From Salinicoccus hispanicus (GTDB taxonomy: Bacteria; Bacillota; Bacilli; Staphylococcales; Salinicoccaceae): a DNA stretch of 64,000 nt. Of the stretch, positions 35,843 to 46,670 are shown piece by piece. Within the stretch, counting starts at the first letter, position 1; each line of letters starts with the position of its first letter. The notes beneath the pieces were generated by a model. It was not told the origin of the DNA and searched no databases. It saw only the letters and a list, made by a program, of their open reading frames with translations. A program made the position numbers and the translations under genes. The stretch lies in assembly GCF_009831115.1 (NCBI RefSeq), contig NZ_WUUK01000004.1, positions 232,953 to 296,952 of the forward strand. Reading direction: 5' to 3'.

Positions 35843-37108
35843 ATGAACGAATGGTTCGAACTTGCACAGGAGAAGGATGAAAAGGATACGCTCGCCAAGT
35901 ATAAAGAAGAATTCTACCTGGGAGAAGCCGTCCATTATATGGATGGAAATTCACTCGGACTTATGAGCAGACCTGCAGAGCAGAGTCTGCTTGATGTCAT
36001 GGAAGACTGGAGACAGCACGGCATAGATGGATGGACGCGTGGTGACCGCCCATGGTTCTATATGAGTGAGAAACTCGGAGAGATGATGGCGCATCTCGTG
36101 GGCGCAGGCGCTCATGAAGTGCTTGCAACGAACTCGACGACCATGAACATCCATCAGACCGTCCGGACACTCTATCAGCCGACAGATGAGAGGTACAAGA
36201 TTATGGTCGACGATCTTAATTTTCCGTCGGATATCTATGCAGTGCAATCGATTCTTGATGACTACGGCTATCCGGATGGTATGGTCAAAGTCCCATCGGC
36301 TGAGGGACATACCCTCTCGACTGATGCGATCATCGATCGGATGGAGGAGGATGTTGCGATGATACTGCTGCCCTCTGTGCTCTACCGCAGTGGACAGGTG
36401 ATGGAAATGAAGAAGTTGACCGAAAAGGCCCATGAAAAAGGCATTCTGATCGGTTTTGACCTGTGCCATTCCATCGGTTCAGTGCCGCACAGCCTCAAGG
36501 AATGGGATGTGGATTTTGCGATGTGGTGTACATATAAGCATCTGAACGGCGGACCGGGCTCCGTGGGCGGACTTTACGTCCATGAAAAGCATCATGATCT
36601 TGGAGTGAGTCTGAAGGGCTGGTTCGGCAATAATAAGCAGACCCAGTTCGATATGGTGCACACATTCGACCAGGCTCATGACATCAGCCAGTATCAGGTG
36701 GGCACCCCACACATCTTTTCCATGGCGCCGCTGCTTGGTTCTTTGACAATGTTTCAGGAGGTCGGCATGACGAACATACGTATGAAATCACTCGAACTCA
36801 CGGATTTCATGATGAACATGATCGAAGCGGAACTCGAAGGACATGAAGTGGAGATTGTTACACCGAGGGCGCATGAACATCGCGGTGGGCACATACTGAT
36901 CGGTCATCCGAAAGCCGCCGGTATCAATGCGGCCTTGAAATCTAAAGGTGTCATTCCCGATTTCCGTGCACCAAGCTACGTCAGAATCGCACCGGTTGCA
37001 TTGTATAATTCGTTCGAGGACGTATACCATACCGTGATGATTCTGAAGGAAATCATGGACGAACGGCTATATGAGCAGTTTGATAACCAGCGGGGAGTGA
37101 TCGCCTGA
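35843..37108 (+). CDS. kynU: Kynureninase
   Basis: A 421-residue PLP enzyme that cleaves L-kynurenine to anthranilate and alanine. It shows the family start YMDGNSLGLMSRPA, the WTRGDRPWFYM segment, TNSTTMNIHQ, the Asp of GFDLCHSIGSVPH and the PLP lysine in CTYKHLNGGPGSVGG. Length is typical. GAGGAGG precedes the ATG. It is the first of three overlapping genes (kynU-kynB-kynA) for conversion of tryptophan to anthranilate; its stop overlaps the kynB start (TGATG). A TATAAT at about 35799-35804 probably belongs to the operon promoter. Confidence 0.95.
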   Translation: MNEWFELAQEKDEKDTLAKYKEEFYLGEAVHYMDGNSLGLMSRPAEQSLLDVMEDWRQHGIDGWTRGDRPWFYMSEKLGEMMAHLVGAGAHEVLATNSTTMNIHQTVRTLYQPTDERYKIMVDDLNFPSDIYAVQSILDDYGYPDGMVKVPSAEGHTLSTDAIIDRMEEDVAMILLPSVLYRSGQVMEMKKLTEKAHEKGILIGFDLCHSIGSVPHSLKEWDVDFAMWCTYKHLNGGPGSVGGLYVHEKHHDLGVSLKGWFGNNKQTQFDMVHTFDQAHDISQYQVGTPHIFSMAPLLGSLTMFQEVGMTNIRMKSLELTDFMMNMIEAELEGHEVEIVTPRAHEHRGGHILIGHPKAAGINAALKSKGVIPDFRAPSYVRIAPVALYNSFEDVYHTVMILKEIMDERLYEQFDNQRGVIA

Positions 37109-37740
37109 TGTGGAAGGATATTACGCAGACACTCGATGATGCCATTGCCCATTGGCCTGAGGATACGCCGTTCACATACGAGCGCACAGTATCAAAAGAG
37201 CAGAGCGGATCAGTCAATATAGGCAGGATTGAAACAAGTACGCATATCGGTACGCATATCGACGCACCCTTTCATTTTGATGACTCTGGAGCTACAGTGG
37301 AGGCGCTCGATATCAACCGATATATCGGTGAGGCCACAGTAATTGAAGTGTCGGCTGAAGAAATCATTACACTGGAAGCCCTGGAAGCTTTTCATATCAA
37401 AGGGACGATACTGCTCATAAGAACAAAAGACCGGACTGAGCGCACCATCTTTCCAGACCGTATTCCTGTACTCGAGAAAAGGGCGGTCGAACATATTGCT
37501 CTGCACGGAATCAAGCTCTTTGGTATCGATGTAACATCCGTCGACCCGATTGATTCGAAGACGCTCGATATCCATCATCTGCTGTATGAACGGGATATCA
37601 TGATCATAGAAAATACAGTATTGGATGATATCGTCCCCGGCTATTACGACTTTATTGCCATGCCTCTGAAAATCAGAGGTGGGGATGGCTCGCCTGTGCG
37701 TGCTGCACTACGCTTCAAAGGAGGATTTGAAAATGAGTGA
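37108..37740 (+). CDS. kynB: Kynurenine formamidase
   Basis: A 210-residue metal-dependent cyclase-family hydrolase that turns N-formylkynurenine into kynurenine and formate. The metal-binding motif [14 protein letters not shown] lies near residue 45, and the C-terminal half carries GIDVTSVDP. KynB proteins are about this size. It overlaps kynU by one base and kynA by eight, consistent with coupled translation of the whole pathway. Confidence 0.93.
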   Translation: MWKDITQTLDDAIAHWPEDTPFTYERTVSKEQSGSVNIGRIETSTHIGTHIDAPFHFDDSGATVEALDINRYIGEATVIEVSAEEIITLEALEAFHIKGTILLIRTKDRTERTIFPDRIPVLEKRAVEHIALHGIKLFGIDVTSVDPIDSKTLDIHHLLYERDIMIIENTVLDDIVPGYYDFIAMPLKIRGGDGSPVRAALRFKGGFENE

Positions 37741-38575
37741 TTATCAGGACCATACACTTGATGGGGAGAATGTGAAGACGGATTTTTTGAAAGACATGAC
37801 ATATGGTGAATACCTCAGTCTCGACCGTATACTGTTTTCCCAGAATACATTGACGGACGAGCATGACGAAACACTGTTCATCATCATTCATCAAGTTTCC
37901 GAGCTGTGGATGAAGTTGATCATCCACGAAATCAATTCGGCGATTGAAGATATAAAGATAGATGATTTCCGGATGGCATTCAAGAAACTGGCGCGGGTGA
38001 CCAATATCCAGAGGCAGATCATTTCAGCCTGGGATGTACTGTCCACTATGACACCGAGCGACTACTTGAAGTTCCGTGACAGCCTCGGTAATGCTTCAGG
38101 ATTCCAGTCCTACCAGAACCGCATGATGGAATTCAGTCTCGGGTACAAGACGACGCATGCACTTAAAATATATGAGAAGGATACCGTAGTGCATGAGCAG
38201 CTCAAGTCCCAGCTCATGAAACCAAGCATCTATGATGAAGCCATTCGTGCAGTCGTCAGGGCGGGGTTTGAAATCGATGATGCTGTGCTGCAGCGTGAAG
38301 TGACAGAAACCTATGTACCGAACGCATCCGTCAAGGAAGCATTCAAGCAGATATACTTGAATACGGATCAGTATTTCGAATTGTATGAGATGCTTGAGAA
38401 ACTTGTGGATGTGGAAGACCTGTACAGTCAGTGGCGATTCAGACATATGAAGACAGTTGAACGCATCATCGGCTTCAAAAAAGGTACCGGTGGAAGTTCT
38501 GGAGTGGACTATTTAAGACGGGTAATCGATGATTACTTCTTCAAAGAGCTTTGGGAATTGAGATCTGAACTATAA
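37733..38575 (+). CDS. kynA: Tryptophan 2,3-dioxygenase
   Basis: A 280-residue haem enzyme that opens the indole ring of tryptophan to N-formylkynurenine. Family motifs are [34 protein letters not shown] (with a substrate-binding His), [16 protein letters not shown], and the proximal haem histidine in [26 protein letters not shown]. The frame extends upstream inside kynB, but ATG 37733 has AAGGAGG before it and matches the family N-terminus. It completes the kynUBA operon. No anthranilate-degrading genes are nearby, so anthranilate may be excreted or used for biosynthesis. Confidence 0.95.
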   Translation: MSDYQDHTLDGENVKTDFLKDMTYGEYLSLDRILFSQNTLTDEHDETLFIIIHQVSELWMKLIIHEINSAIEDIKIDDFRMAFKKLARVTNIQRQIISAWDVLSTMTPSDYLKFRDSLGNASGFQSYQNRMMEFSLGYKTTHALKIYEKDTVVHEQLKSQLMKPSIYDEAIRAVVRAGFEIDDAVLQREVTETYVPNASVKEAFKQIYLNTDQYFELYEMLEKLVDVEDLYSQWRFRHMKTVERIIGFKKGTGGSSGVDYLRRVIDDYFFKELWELRSEL

Positions 38576-38590
38576 AAAAGGGGTGACAGC

Positions 38591-38911
38591 ATGCGGGACT
38601 ATGGTCAGACGAACATTTTCGATCACGTGATCAAAGAGGATGAAACATTCGTGATTGTCGTCCAGGAAGTCACAGAGCAGAATGGACAGCTTCAGAAAAG
38701 GGTGCTCAGAGAGTATCCGAGCCTTAAGATGGAAGGAATGAAAAACCTTTTCGAACATCTGAGGGATGTGTACCGTGACGAAGCATTTTCCGCCCGTGGC
38801 AAGTATTTTGATATTACCGTATATACGAATGAAGACTACGCAGGGGATAATATATATGCCCATATAAAGAGATACCGCAACAGCAAAGAATGGACGACGG
38901 CGTCCAAATGA
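38591..38911 (+). CDS. Small protein of unknown function after kynA
   Basis: A 106-residue hydrophilic protein starting MRDYGQTNIFD. It has an alternating beta-strand pattern (ETFVIVVQEVTEQ, YFDITVYTN) and a central helix (MKNLFEHLRDVYRDEAF), with no signal peptide, membrane segment or motif that I recognise. It lies 15 bases after kynA with a GGGGTG site and before the operon terminator, so it is probably the fourth gene of the tryptophan catabolic transcript. Confidence 0.6.
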   Translation: MRDYGQTNIFDHVIKEDETFVIVVQEVTEQNGQLQKRVLREYPSLKMEGMKNLFEHLRDVYRDEAFSARGKYFDITVYTNEDYAGDNIYAHIKRYRNSKEWTTASK

Positions 38912-38913
38912 TT

Positions 38914-38942
38914 AAAATACCCCTGATCAGGGGTATTTTTTA
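38914..38942 (+). terminator. Terminator of the kyn operon
   Basis: A 12-bp palindromic stem (AAATACCCCTGA/TCAGGGGTATTT, 38915-38938) followed by a T-run, three bases after the last gene. Confidence 0.88.
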
Positions 38943-39040
38943 AACGCTTTATTTAATTTAGAATATTCTGTTTAAATGTATTATTTTTATGATACAATTA
39001 AAACTAAGTAAAGAAAATATTTACAAAGGGGACAGGACGT

Positions 39041-40075
39041 ATGAAAAAATTCTCATGGTTATTTGTTTTGATGCTTACGTTGTCATTTGTACTTGCAGCA
39101 TGCGGCGGAGGCGGTAGTGACGAGGAAACAACCGAAGAAGCAACGACTGGAGAAGAGTCGACTGAAGAAGGTGAAACGTCCGGAGATAGTGCTTCCGGAG
39201 AAGATTGGGTTGAAAACATTACTGTATTGACTGGTGGAGAAGCAGGGGTATACTTCCCACTTGGCGTAGCAATGGCGGATATCATCGATTCCGAGTTGGA
39301 AGATGTTTCCGCAACAGGTGTATCATCCGGTGCTTCGGTTTCAAACGCTGAGCAGTTGAACAATGGGGAAGCGCAGCTTGCACTTGTTCAAAACGACATT
39401 GCTTATTATGGTGCAGAAGGCACAAACATGTTTGATGAGCCGCTTGATAACTACAGTGGCGTATTTACAATCTATCCTGAGACGATCCAGCTTGTAACAT
39501 TGGCAGACTCGGGTATAGAATCCGTATCCGACCTTGAAGGCCGACGTGTTGCTGTAGGCGATGTCGGTTCAGGTACCGAGGCCAATGCGACACAGATTCT
39601 TGAAGCGCATGGCATAAGTGTGGAAGATCTCGATGCACAATTCCTCGATTTCGCAGATGCTTCAACAAACCTGCAGGATGGTAACGTGGACGCTGCATTT
39701 GTTACGGCAGGAACACCTACAGGTGCTATCCAGGAACTCAGTGCAAGTGCAGATGTCAGTCTTGTAAGTTTTGACCAGGAGGCAATCGATGGTCTGATGG
39801 AAGAATATACGTACTACACTCAGCAGGAAATTCCAGCTGATGCATATGAGAACTTCGACAGCACAGCGACAACTGTAGCCGTTCAGGCGATGCTCATCGC
39901 TTCGAATGATATTCCAGAAGACCAGATGTATGAAATCACCCGGGCCATCTTTGAGAACCTTGATGATCTGGCGAATGCTCACGTACGTGGAGAAGAATTG
40001 ACTGTAGATACAGCAGAAGATGGCATGTCCATCGATCTTCACCCAGGCGTACAGCAGTATTATGAAGAACAGTAA
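39041..40075 (+). CDS. TAXI-family TRAP transporter substrate-binding lipoprotein
   Basis: A 344-residue extracellular binding protein. The signal peptide ends in lipobox LAAC with Cys21, followed by an acidic Glu/Thr/Ser linker of about 35 residues. The mature domain has the TAXI pattern ITVLTGGEAGVYFPLGVAMADI, GASVSNAEQLNNGEAQLALVQND and RRVAVGDVGSGTEANATQIL. TAXI-TRAP systems import dicarboxylates, glutamate or other organic acids with a cation gradient; the substrate here is not known. The gene is first in a three-gene operon, and a hairpin right after it should limit read-through to the permease. Confidence 0.9.
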   Translation: MKKFSWLFVLMLTLSFVLAACGGGGSDEETTEEATTGEESTEEGETSGDSASGEDWVENITVLTGGEAGVYFPLGVAMADIIDSELEDVSATGVSSGASVSNAEQLNNGEAQLALVQNDIAYYGAEGTNMFDEPLDNYSGVFTIYPETIQLVTLADSGIESVSDLEGRRVAVGDVGSGTEANATQILEAHGISVEDLDAQFLDFADASTNLQDGNVDAAFVTAGTPTGAIQELSASADVSLVSFDQEAIDGLMEEYTYYTQQEIPADAYENFDSTATTVAVQAMLIASNDIPEDQMYEITRAIFENLDDLANAHVRGEELTVDTAEDGMSIDLHPGVQQYYEEQ

Positions 40076-40586
40076 TTCAATGGAGGATAGGGATATCAAA
40101 AAGACATTGCAACGACGCAATGTCTTTTTGGCCCTTATGGGAGTTATTATTGCTGCTGTCATACTGCTTTACATATTAAGACCTGAGTATATAGTAGTTT
40201 CGGACATGGAGACAGATGCAGTGCTGTACTCTGCTGCTGTGGAAGAAGGAGAACGGTTTGCAGTGACATATATACATTCAGTGGAACGTTCTCCTGTAAA
40301 GGAAGTTTTTGAAGTAAGAGGGACAGATGTCTACACGATGGAAAGTCATACGGAATCGTTTGGAGCAGGCATGCCATACGAAGGGGATGAAGTCGAAATG
40401 GAGGACGGAAAGTTCATCATTAGAAATATCAACCGGCGTGTGCATGGCGGTGTGCTCAGGATCAGACCTTCTTCGGTATTTCCGCATCACATCGAGTTGG
40501 GTGATGATAGGATCACCATTTCGGAAGCACCATATAAGGGCAGAAATTTGGAAATCAAAGTAATCCGAAATTACTTTGGGAGGTGA
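40062..40586 (+). CDS. DUF1850 family protein of the TAXI-TRAP operon
   Basis: A membrane-anchored protein of about 174 residues: a basic N-terminus, one membrane helix (LALMGVIIAAVILLYIL) and an extracytoplasmic beta-rich DUF1850 domain with the typical TYIHSVERSPVKEVFEV and SFGAGMPYEGD segments. DUF1850 proteins are regularly encoded between TAXI binding proteins and fused TRAP permeases; their role is unknown. The start is uncertain: ATG 40062 overlaps the binding-protein gene, ATG 40080 follows its stop, and neither has a good ribosome site. A 13-bp terminator-like hairpin lies inside its first codons, which is unusual. Confidence 0.8.
   Translation: MKNSNSMEDRDIKKTLQRRNVFLALMGVIIAAVILLYILRPEYIVVSDMETDAVLYSAAVEEGERFAVTYIHSVERSPVKEVFEVRGTDVYTMESHTESFGAGMPYEGDEVEMEDGKFIIRNINRRVHGGVLRIRPSSVFPHHIELGDDRITISEAPYKGRNLEIKVIRNYFGR
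40098..40129 (+). terminator. Terminator-like hairpin inside the 5' end of the DUF1850 gene
   Basis: AAAAAGACATTGC (40098-40110) pairs perfectly with GCAATGTCTTTTT (40117-40129) around AACGAC; the right arm ends in five T. It lies about 20 bases after the binding-protein stop, exactly where an attenuating terminator would be expected, but it is within coding sequence. Confidence 0.7.
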
Positions 40587-40588
40587 AT

Positions 40589-42817
40589 ATGATGGAAGAT
40601 AAAGATCGAAAGAGGATGATACAGGAACTGGAGGGTAGTGATCGGATTCTGGGCAGAAAGATGGCATTGATGGTTAGCATTGTGGCCATTGCGCTCGCCA
40701 TGTTCCACTTGTATGTAGCAGGCTTTGGGCTGCCGGGTATCGGTTCCCGAACATTTCTGATCCTCCATTTGATACTTGGTATTGTATTGGTATTTCTTGT
40801 TTTTCCGATTAAGAAAGGAATGAACCAGAAGACAATCCCATGGTACGATCTGCTGCTTGCAGTCATTTCATTTGGAATGGGTGTCTATCTGATCAGACGA
40901 CAGACGGCCGAGGCAATTTTATCTGCAAGGCCGACTGAGATCGATCTGATCATCGGCGCCCTGTTCATAGTGATTGTCATTGAAGCGACACGGCGTGTAG
41001 TAGGATGGCCGCTGGTTATTATAGCAGGCGTTTTTGTGACCTATTTTTTCCTAGGGGAATTCATGCCGGGACAGTTTTATCATAATCGCGGAGACTTCTC
41101 ACGTTTCATCTATGAAATTGTTTATCGGAGCAATGGTATTTTTGGTACACCGATTTATGCTTCAGCGCAATTTGTCTTCATATTCATACTGTTTGGGGCA
41201 ATACTGGAATCAACAGGGGCCGGTAAGATGTTCATCGATCTGGCGATACGGGGGTTCGGAAAGTTCAAGGGCGGCCCGGCCAAAGCGAGTGTTGTTGCCA
41301 GTGGTATGATGGGGAGTATCTCCGGGAGTTCGACTGCGAATGCAGTAACGACAGGAACATTTACGATTCCTCTGATGAAGAAAGTCGGTTTTCCGCCACA
41401 CGTTGCGGGCGGCGTCGAAGTAGCAGCCTCCTCAAGTGGACAATTCCTGCCGCCGGTCATGGGTGCAGCTGCATTCATCATGGTGGAGTTTACAGGTATT
41501 CCGTATTATGAAATTATTAAAAGTGCCTTTATTCCTGCATTGCTTGCCTACGTAGGCATTCTATTCATGGTCCACTTCGAAGCAAGTAAACGTAATATTT
41601 CTGGTATGGAGCGTTCGGAGATGTCATCGGCACGTAAACTGTTGCTGAGGCAAGGGTATATGCTGGTTCCGATACTCATTCTGCTCTACTATCTCGTAAT
41701 AGAACGCGCATCAGTCAATGCATCTGCATTCTATACGATCATCGCAATGATCGTTATTGCCTTGTTCACATACCGCTTCAAGGAACGTCTTGGAAGAACG
41801 ATTCTCTATGCAGCAATACTGCTCGCCATTACGTTTTCAATGCAGTACTTGATCGGCTACGTCAACCAGGGGCTCGAAGGATTGAATGCAATCTTCGGTA
41901 CAAGAGTGTTCAATACCGAAACCATCAGATGGAGGGACTCGATTTTCACAATGGTACTTGGTGGTGTGGTTGTGGCCTTGCTCTTCGGACTTTTCCAACG
42001 TTCGATGAAGCAGGAAAAGGTAACATCGGAATATGGATTCAAAGAGCTGTTTGAAGGATTTGATACAGCTTCGAGAAATGCCCTGAGTATCATTGTCGCC
42101 TGTGCCACGGCCGGGATACTGATCGGCGTCATTACGACGAGTGGCCTTTCCACAAAGTTCACAAGGATCGTCATCGACTTTTCGGATACGATAGAGGGAT
42201 GGCTTCCAAACTTCATGATTACAGATAATACACAAATTTATATCGCATTGGTGCTGACGGTATTTGCATGTCTACTGCTTGGACTCGGGTTACCGACGAC
42301 AGCAACTTATGTAGTGCTTGCCGCAGTCATTGCACCGGTGCTGACGGATCTCGGGCTGCCGGTTATTGTCGCCCATCTCTTCGTGCTCTACTACGGTGTG
42401 CTGGCTGATGATACACCACCGATCAATCTGCCGGCCTATGCCACAGCCGGTATTGCGAATGCCGGACCGATCCGGACTGGTGTGCAAGGTTTCAAGTATG
42501 ATTCTGCAGCACTGCTTCTGCCATTCATGTTTGCGATCAACCCGACCATATTACTGATTACAGATGCGACGGCATTTGAAATGACATGGGCGGTCATTAC
42601 TGCTGCCATCGGCATGGCAACATTCGCTTCGTTCATCCAGAACTACATGTTCACCAACTACAACGTCATGGAAAGGGTGGCAGCAGCGGCGACAGCACTT
42701 CTATTCATCCAGAGTGATTTTCTGACTGATGGTATTGCCGTTGGACTGTTCATCCTTATAGTGCTGTTCCAGCTCTACAAAAGAAGAAAAGAGAAACGTA
42801 TGCCTGAAACTGCATGA
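40589..42817 (+). CDS. TRAP transporter permease, fused small and large subunits (4TM/12TM)
   Basis: A 742-residue membrane protein combining the DctQ-like four-helix part (about residues 25-170) with the DctM-like part. Family motifs include GMMGSISGSSTANAVTTGTFTIPLMKK, SSGQFLPPVMGAAAFIM, and LLLGLGLPTTATYVVLAAV and ADDTPPINLPAYATAGIANA in the second half. It imports the substrate captured by the TAXI binding protein. Fused permeases are the rule for TAXI systems. GGGAGG precedes ATG 40589; an in-frame GTG two codons earlier is less likely. It ends at a strong terminator. Confidence 0.93.
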   Translation: MMEDKDRKRMIQELEGSDRILGRKMALMVSIVAIALAMFHLYVAGFGLPGIGSRTFLILHLILGIVLVFLVFPIKKGMNQKTIPWYDLLLAVISFGMGVYLIRRQTAEAILSARPTEIDLIIGALFIVIVIEATRRVVGWPLVIIAGVFVTYFFLGEFMPGQFYHNRGDFSRFIYEIVYRSNGIFGTPIYASAQFVFIFILFGAILESTGAGKMFIDLAIRGFGKFKGGPAKASVVASGMMGSISGSSTANAVTTGTFTIPLMKKVGFPPHVAGGVEVAASSSGQFLPPVMGAAAFIMVEFTGIPYYEIIKSAFIPALLAYVGILFMVHFEASKRNISGMERSEMSSARKLLLRQGYMLVPILILLYYLVIERASVNASAFYTIIAMIVIALFTYRFKERLGRTILYAAILLAITFSMQYLIGYVNQGLEGLNAIFGTRVFNTETIRWRDSIFTMVLGGVVVALLFGLFQRSMKQEKVTSEYGFKELFEGFDTASRNALSIIVACATAGILIGVITTSGLSTKFTRIVIDFSDTIEGWLPNFMITDNTQIYIALVLTVFACLLLGLGLPTTATYVVLAAVIAPVLTDLGLPVIVAHLFVLYYGVLADDTPPINLPAYATAGIANAGPIRTGVQGFKYDSAALLLPFMFAINPTILLITDATAFEMTWAVITAAIGMATFASFIQNYMFTNYNVMERVAAAATALLFIQSDFLTDGIAVGLFILIVLFQLYKRRKEKRMPETA

Positions 42818-42823
42818 GAGCAG

Positions 42824-42857
42824 GCAGCCGGACATTAAAACTGTCCGGCTGCTTTTT
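42824..42857 (+). terminator. Terminator of the TAXI-TRAP operon
   Basis: An 11-bp stem (42824-42834 with 42842-42852; GCAGCCGGACA/TGTCCGGCTGC) followed by TTTTT. Confidence 0.9.
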
Positions 42858-42892
42858 AATTTGTGTAATTTCAACAATATGCCGATAAAAGT

Positions 42893-42921
42893 TTGTTCCT
42901 GCATATATTTATCTCTATAAT
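42893..42921 (+). promoter_or_regulatory. SigA promoter of the sqdB operon
   Basis: TTGTTC (42893-42898) and TATAAT (42916-42921) are 17 bases apart. A direct repeat GTATACT about 15-25 bases downstream lies in the leader, meaning unknown. Confidence 0.6.
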
Positions 42922-42950
42922 GGTTATTGTATACTAGCCGTATACTGTGA

Positions 42951-44135
<1,185 letters not shown>

Positions 44136-44150
44136 AGAGAGGTAATCCGT

Positions 44151-45287
44151 ATGAAGATAGCGATTGTCACAGAGACATTCCTGCCATCTACAGATGGCAT
44201 CGTGACCAGATTGACAAATGCAATAGACTATTTTATACGGGAAGGCCATGAAGTCCTGGTCATTGCCCCAGATCTTGGTGTATATGACTATAAAGGAGCG
44301 AAGGTGGTCGGCATAAAGCCGATCACTTTCCCTTTTTACAGGTATAGAAAGTGGGGGTTCCCGTCCCGCAAAGTGTATCATGAACTGAAAAAATTTCAGC
44401 CGGATGTTGTCCATGCAGTCAACCCGATCCTTCTGGCAACAAGTGCAGTAAAAGCGGCACAGAAGCTGGACATTCCACTTGTATCTTCCTATCATACGCA
44501 TCTGCCGAAGTATCTGGACTACTATAAGGTCTACAAGCCGGCAAAACCATTGCTATGGTGGTACATTAAACGCAATCATAAAAACGCGGATCTCAACCTG
44601 GTCACATCAAATACAATCCGTGACGAACTGGACGCCGAGGGCATCAAAAGACTCGATGTCATTCCACGAGGTGTGGATGTCGTCCATCGTCATCCGGATT
44701 ATAGGGATGAAGAAATGCGGGAACGTCTGACAGGAGGAAAACCTTCCAACAAGCTGCTTGTGTTCATCGGTCGTATTGCAGTGGAGAAAGAGATACCAAA
44801 ACTTCTGCCATTGCTCGAGCAGCGTCCGGATATCAGTCTGGCAATCATCGGTGATGGGCCGGCGCGCGCAGATATTGAAAAGCGTTTCAAAGGCACCAAT
44901 ACAATATTCACCGGCTTTCTTCATGGAGAGGAGCTATCCAAAGCATTCGCTTCAGGAGATGCATTCATCTTTCCATCAGTATCCGAGACGCTCGGCCTCG
45001 TCATCCTTGAATCGATGGCATCCGGTCTACCACTGATCGGCGCAAAAAGTGGGCCGACAAACGAGCAGGTGGAACATGGTGTAAACGGTATGCTTTATGA
45101 AAACGAAAACTTGGAAAGCATGCTCGAAGCAGTATCCGTGCTTGAGGATGAGGAAAAGCTTGAAGCGATCCGGCAGAACGCCCGCGAGACGGCGATGGGC
45201 TATTCCTGGGATGCAACTTCCCAGAGACTGGTCGATTTCTATATGGAAGCAAGAAACAGGCACTCTGTCGGCAACAGAAATATGTAA
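44151..45287 (+). CDS. sqdX: Sulfoquinovosyltransferase SqdX-like (GT4)
   Basis: A 378-residue GT-B glycosyltransferase of family 4. The N-terminus [19 protein letters not shown] and the segment [20 protein letters not shown] are characteristic of SqdX, which transfers sulfoquinovose from its UDP form to diacylglycerol. The donor-binding C-terminal half carries [11 protein letters not shown] and the EX7E region in [19 protein letters not shown]. It follows sqdB by 15 bases with AGAGG upstream. A different diacylglycerol glycosyltransferase activity is possible, but the sqdB pairing strongly favours sulfolipid. It acts at the cytoplasmic membrane surface. Confidence 0.87.
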   Translation: MKIAIVTETFLPSTDGIVTRLTNAIDYFIREGHEVLVIAPDLGVYDYKGAKVVGIKPITFPFYRYRKWGFPSRKVYHELKKFQPDVVHAVNPILLATSAVKAAQKLDIPLVSSYHTHLPKYLDYYKVYKPAKPLLWWYIKRNHKNADLNLVTSNTIRDELDAEGIKRLDVIPRGVDVVHRHPDYRDEEMRERLTGGKPSNKLLVFIGRIAVEKEIPKLLPLLEQRPDISLAIIGDGPARADIEKRFKGTNTIFTGFLHGEELSKAFASGDAFIFPSVSETLGLVILESMASGLPLIGAKSGPTNEQVEHGVNGMLYENENLESMLEAVSVLEDEEKLEAIRQNARETAMGYSWDATSQRLVDFYMEARNRHSVGNRNM

Positions 45288-45304
45288 CGGAAAGGAAGAT
45301 ATTC

Positions 45305-46606
45305 ATGCGTATGGTAGATATCATTGCTAAAAAGCGTGATGGTGGGGAATTATCCAAGGAAGAAATCGATTATTTCATCACAGGGTATACGGAAGGAGAC
45401 ATTCCTGACTATCAGGTTTCCAGTCTGCTTATGGCAATCTTTTTCAACGACATGACCGAGGAGGAGCGCGCGAACCTGACAATGGCCATGGTCAAGTCAG
45501 GGGACGAAATCGATCTCTCGGCAATTGAAGGTGTAAAGGTCGATAAGCATTCCACCGGCGGCGTCGGCGATACAACAACACTTGTACTGGCACCACTGGT
45601 TGCAGCGCTTGATGTACCGGTCGCCAAGATGAGTGGTCGGGGCCTTGGTCATACAGGCGGCACAATCGATAAACTGGAAGCGGTCGAAGGCTTTCATGTT
45701 GAGATCAGCGAACAGGAATTTACAGATCTGGTGAATCAGAATAAAGTTGCGGTCATCGGCCAGTCCGGCAATCTGACTCCGGCAGACAAGAAGCTCTATG
45801 CTTTGCGTGATGTTACGGCGACAGTCAACTCCATTCCGCTTATTGCGAGTTCGATCATGAGCAAGAAGATCGCAGCAGGTGCAGACGCCATCGTACTCGA
45901 TGTCAAAACTGGTGACGGTGCATTCATGAAAAATGAAGAAGATGCCATTGCGCTCGCAAAAGCGATGGTTGCCATCGGCAATAACGTTGGCCGTAATACG
46001 ATGGCCATCATCTCCAGTATGGCAGAACCACTTGGCCGTGCGATTGGGAATGCACTCGAAGTCAAAGAGGCAATCGATACGCTGAAAGGCGAAGGGCCGG
46101 AAGATTTGACAGCACTGTGCCTGGAGCTCGGTGCCCAGATGGCAGTGCTCGGTGGTGCGGCAGAAACATTGGATGATGCTAAGGAGAAGCTTCAGGCAGT
46201 CATTGATGATGGCCGGGCACTTGAGAAGTTCAAGAGTTTCCTTAAAAACCAAGGCGGTGATTCATCCGTCGTCGATGATGTATCCAGGCTGCCACAGGCA
46301 GAATATCAGTTTGAAGTGAAAGCAGATAAAAGCGGCTACGTAGAAGAAATTGCTGCCGAAGAAATCGGCATTGCATCTGCCATGCTCGGCGCAGGACGTC
46401 AGACGAAGGAAGATGAAATCGACCTCGCAGTCGGTCTTGTTCTGCAGAAAAAGGTTGGTGACCGGGTAGAAGAAGGCGACACCATTGCTGTCATCCACAG
46501 CAACAAAGAAGACGTCAGAGATGTGGAACAGAAGATCGTCGGCAACTACAAGATCGGTGAGACCCAAAATAGGATAGAACTGATCAAACAGGTCATTACA
46601 GAATAA
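45305..46606 (+). CDS. pdp: Pyrimidine-nucleoside phosphorylase
   Basis: A 433-residue enzyme that phosphorolyses uridine, thymidine and deoxyuridine to base and (deoxy)ribose-1-phosphate. It shows the start [20 protein letters not shown], phosphate site KHSTGGVGD, the family signature [16 protein letters not shown], and the pyrimidine-binding [16 protein letters not shown]. It lies 17 bases after sqdX with GGAAAGGAAG upstream and may share its transcript, though no functional link to sulfolipid is evident. It ends at a strong terminator. The C-terminal biotinyl-like domain ends the protein normally. Confidence 0.94.
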   Translation: MRMVDIIAKKRDGGELSKEEIDYFITGYTEGDIPDYQVSSLLMAIFFNDMTEEERANLTMAMVKSGDEIDLSAIEGVKVDKHSTGGVGDTTTLVLAPLVAALDVPVAKMSGRGLGHTGGTIDKLEAVEGFHVEISEQEFTDLVNQNKVAVIGQSGNLTPADKKLYALRDVTATVNSIPLIASSIMSKKIAAGADAIVLDVKTGDGAFMKNEEDAIALAKAMVAIGNNVGRNTMAIISSMAEPLGRAIGNALEVKEAIDTLKGEGPEDLTALCLELGAQMAVLGGAAETLDDAKEKLQAVIDDGRALEKFKSFLKNQGGDSSVVDDVSRLPQAEYQFEVKADKSGYVEEIAAEEIGIASAMLGAGRQTKEDEIDLAVGLVLQKKVGDRVEEGDTIAVIHSNKEDVRDVEQKIVGNYKIGETQNRIELIKQVITE

Positions 46607-46624
46607 AGCGGCTCATTTGTACTG

Positions 46625-46670
46625 CACCCGGAAAGTTGGAGTTTAAACTCTAACTTTCCGGGTGTTTTTT
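46625..46670. terminator. Terminator between pdp and the GGDEF gene
   Basis: A long stem: CACCCGGAAAGTT (46625-46637) pairs with AACTTTCCGGGTG (46652-46664), with an inner palindrome GAGTTTAAACTC, then TTTTTT. It separates convergent genes and touches the last bases of the GGDEF gene. Confidence 0.9.

Noticed and set aside
38939..38952. cre-like sequence TTTAAACGCTTTAT before the TAXI-TRAP operon
   Set aside because: It has the AACGCTT core but misses three positions of the CcpA consensus, and it merges into the kyn terminator tail.
42922..42950. Direct repeat GTATACT in the sqdB leader considered as a second promoter or operator
   Set aside because: Two short copies only, no paired -35 at proper spacing.
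45497..46252. 251-codon leftward open frame
   Set aside because: Antisense to pdp and extremely Cys-rich, typical of a shadow frame.
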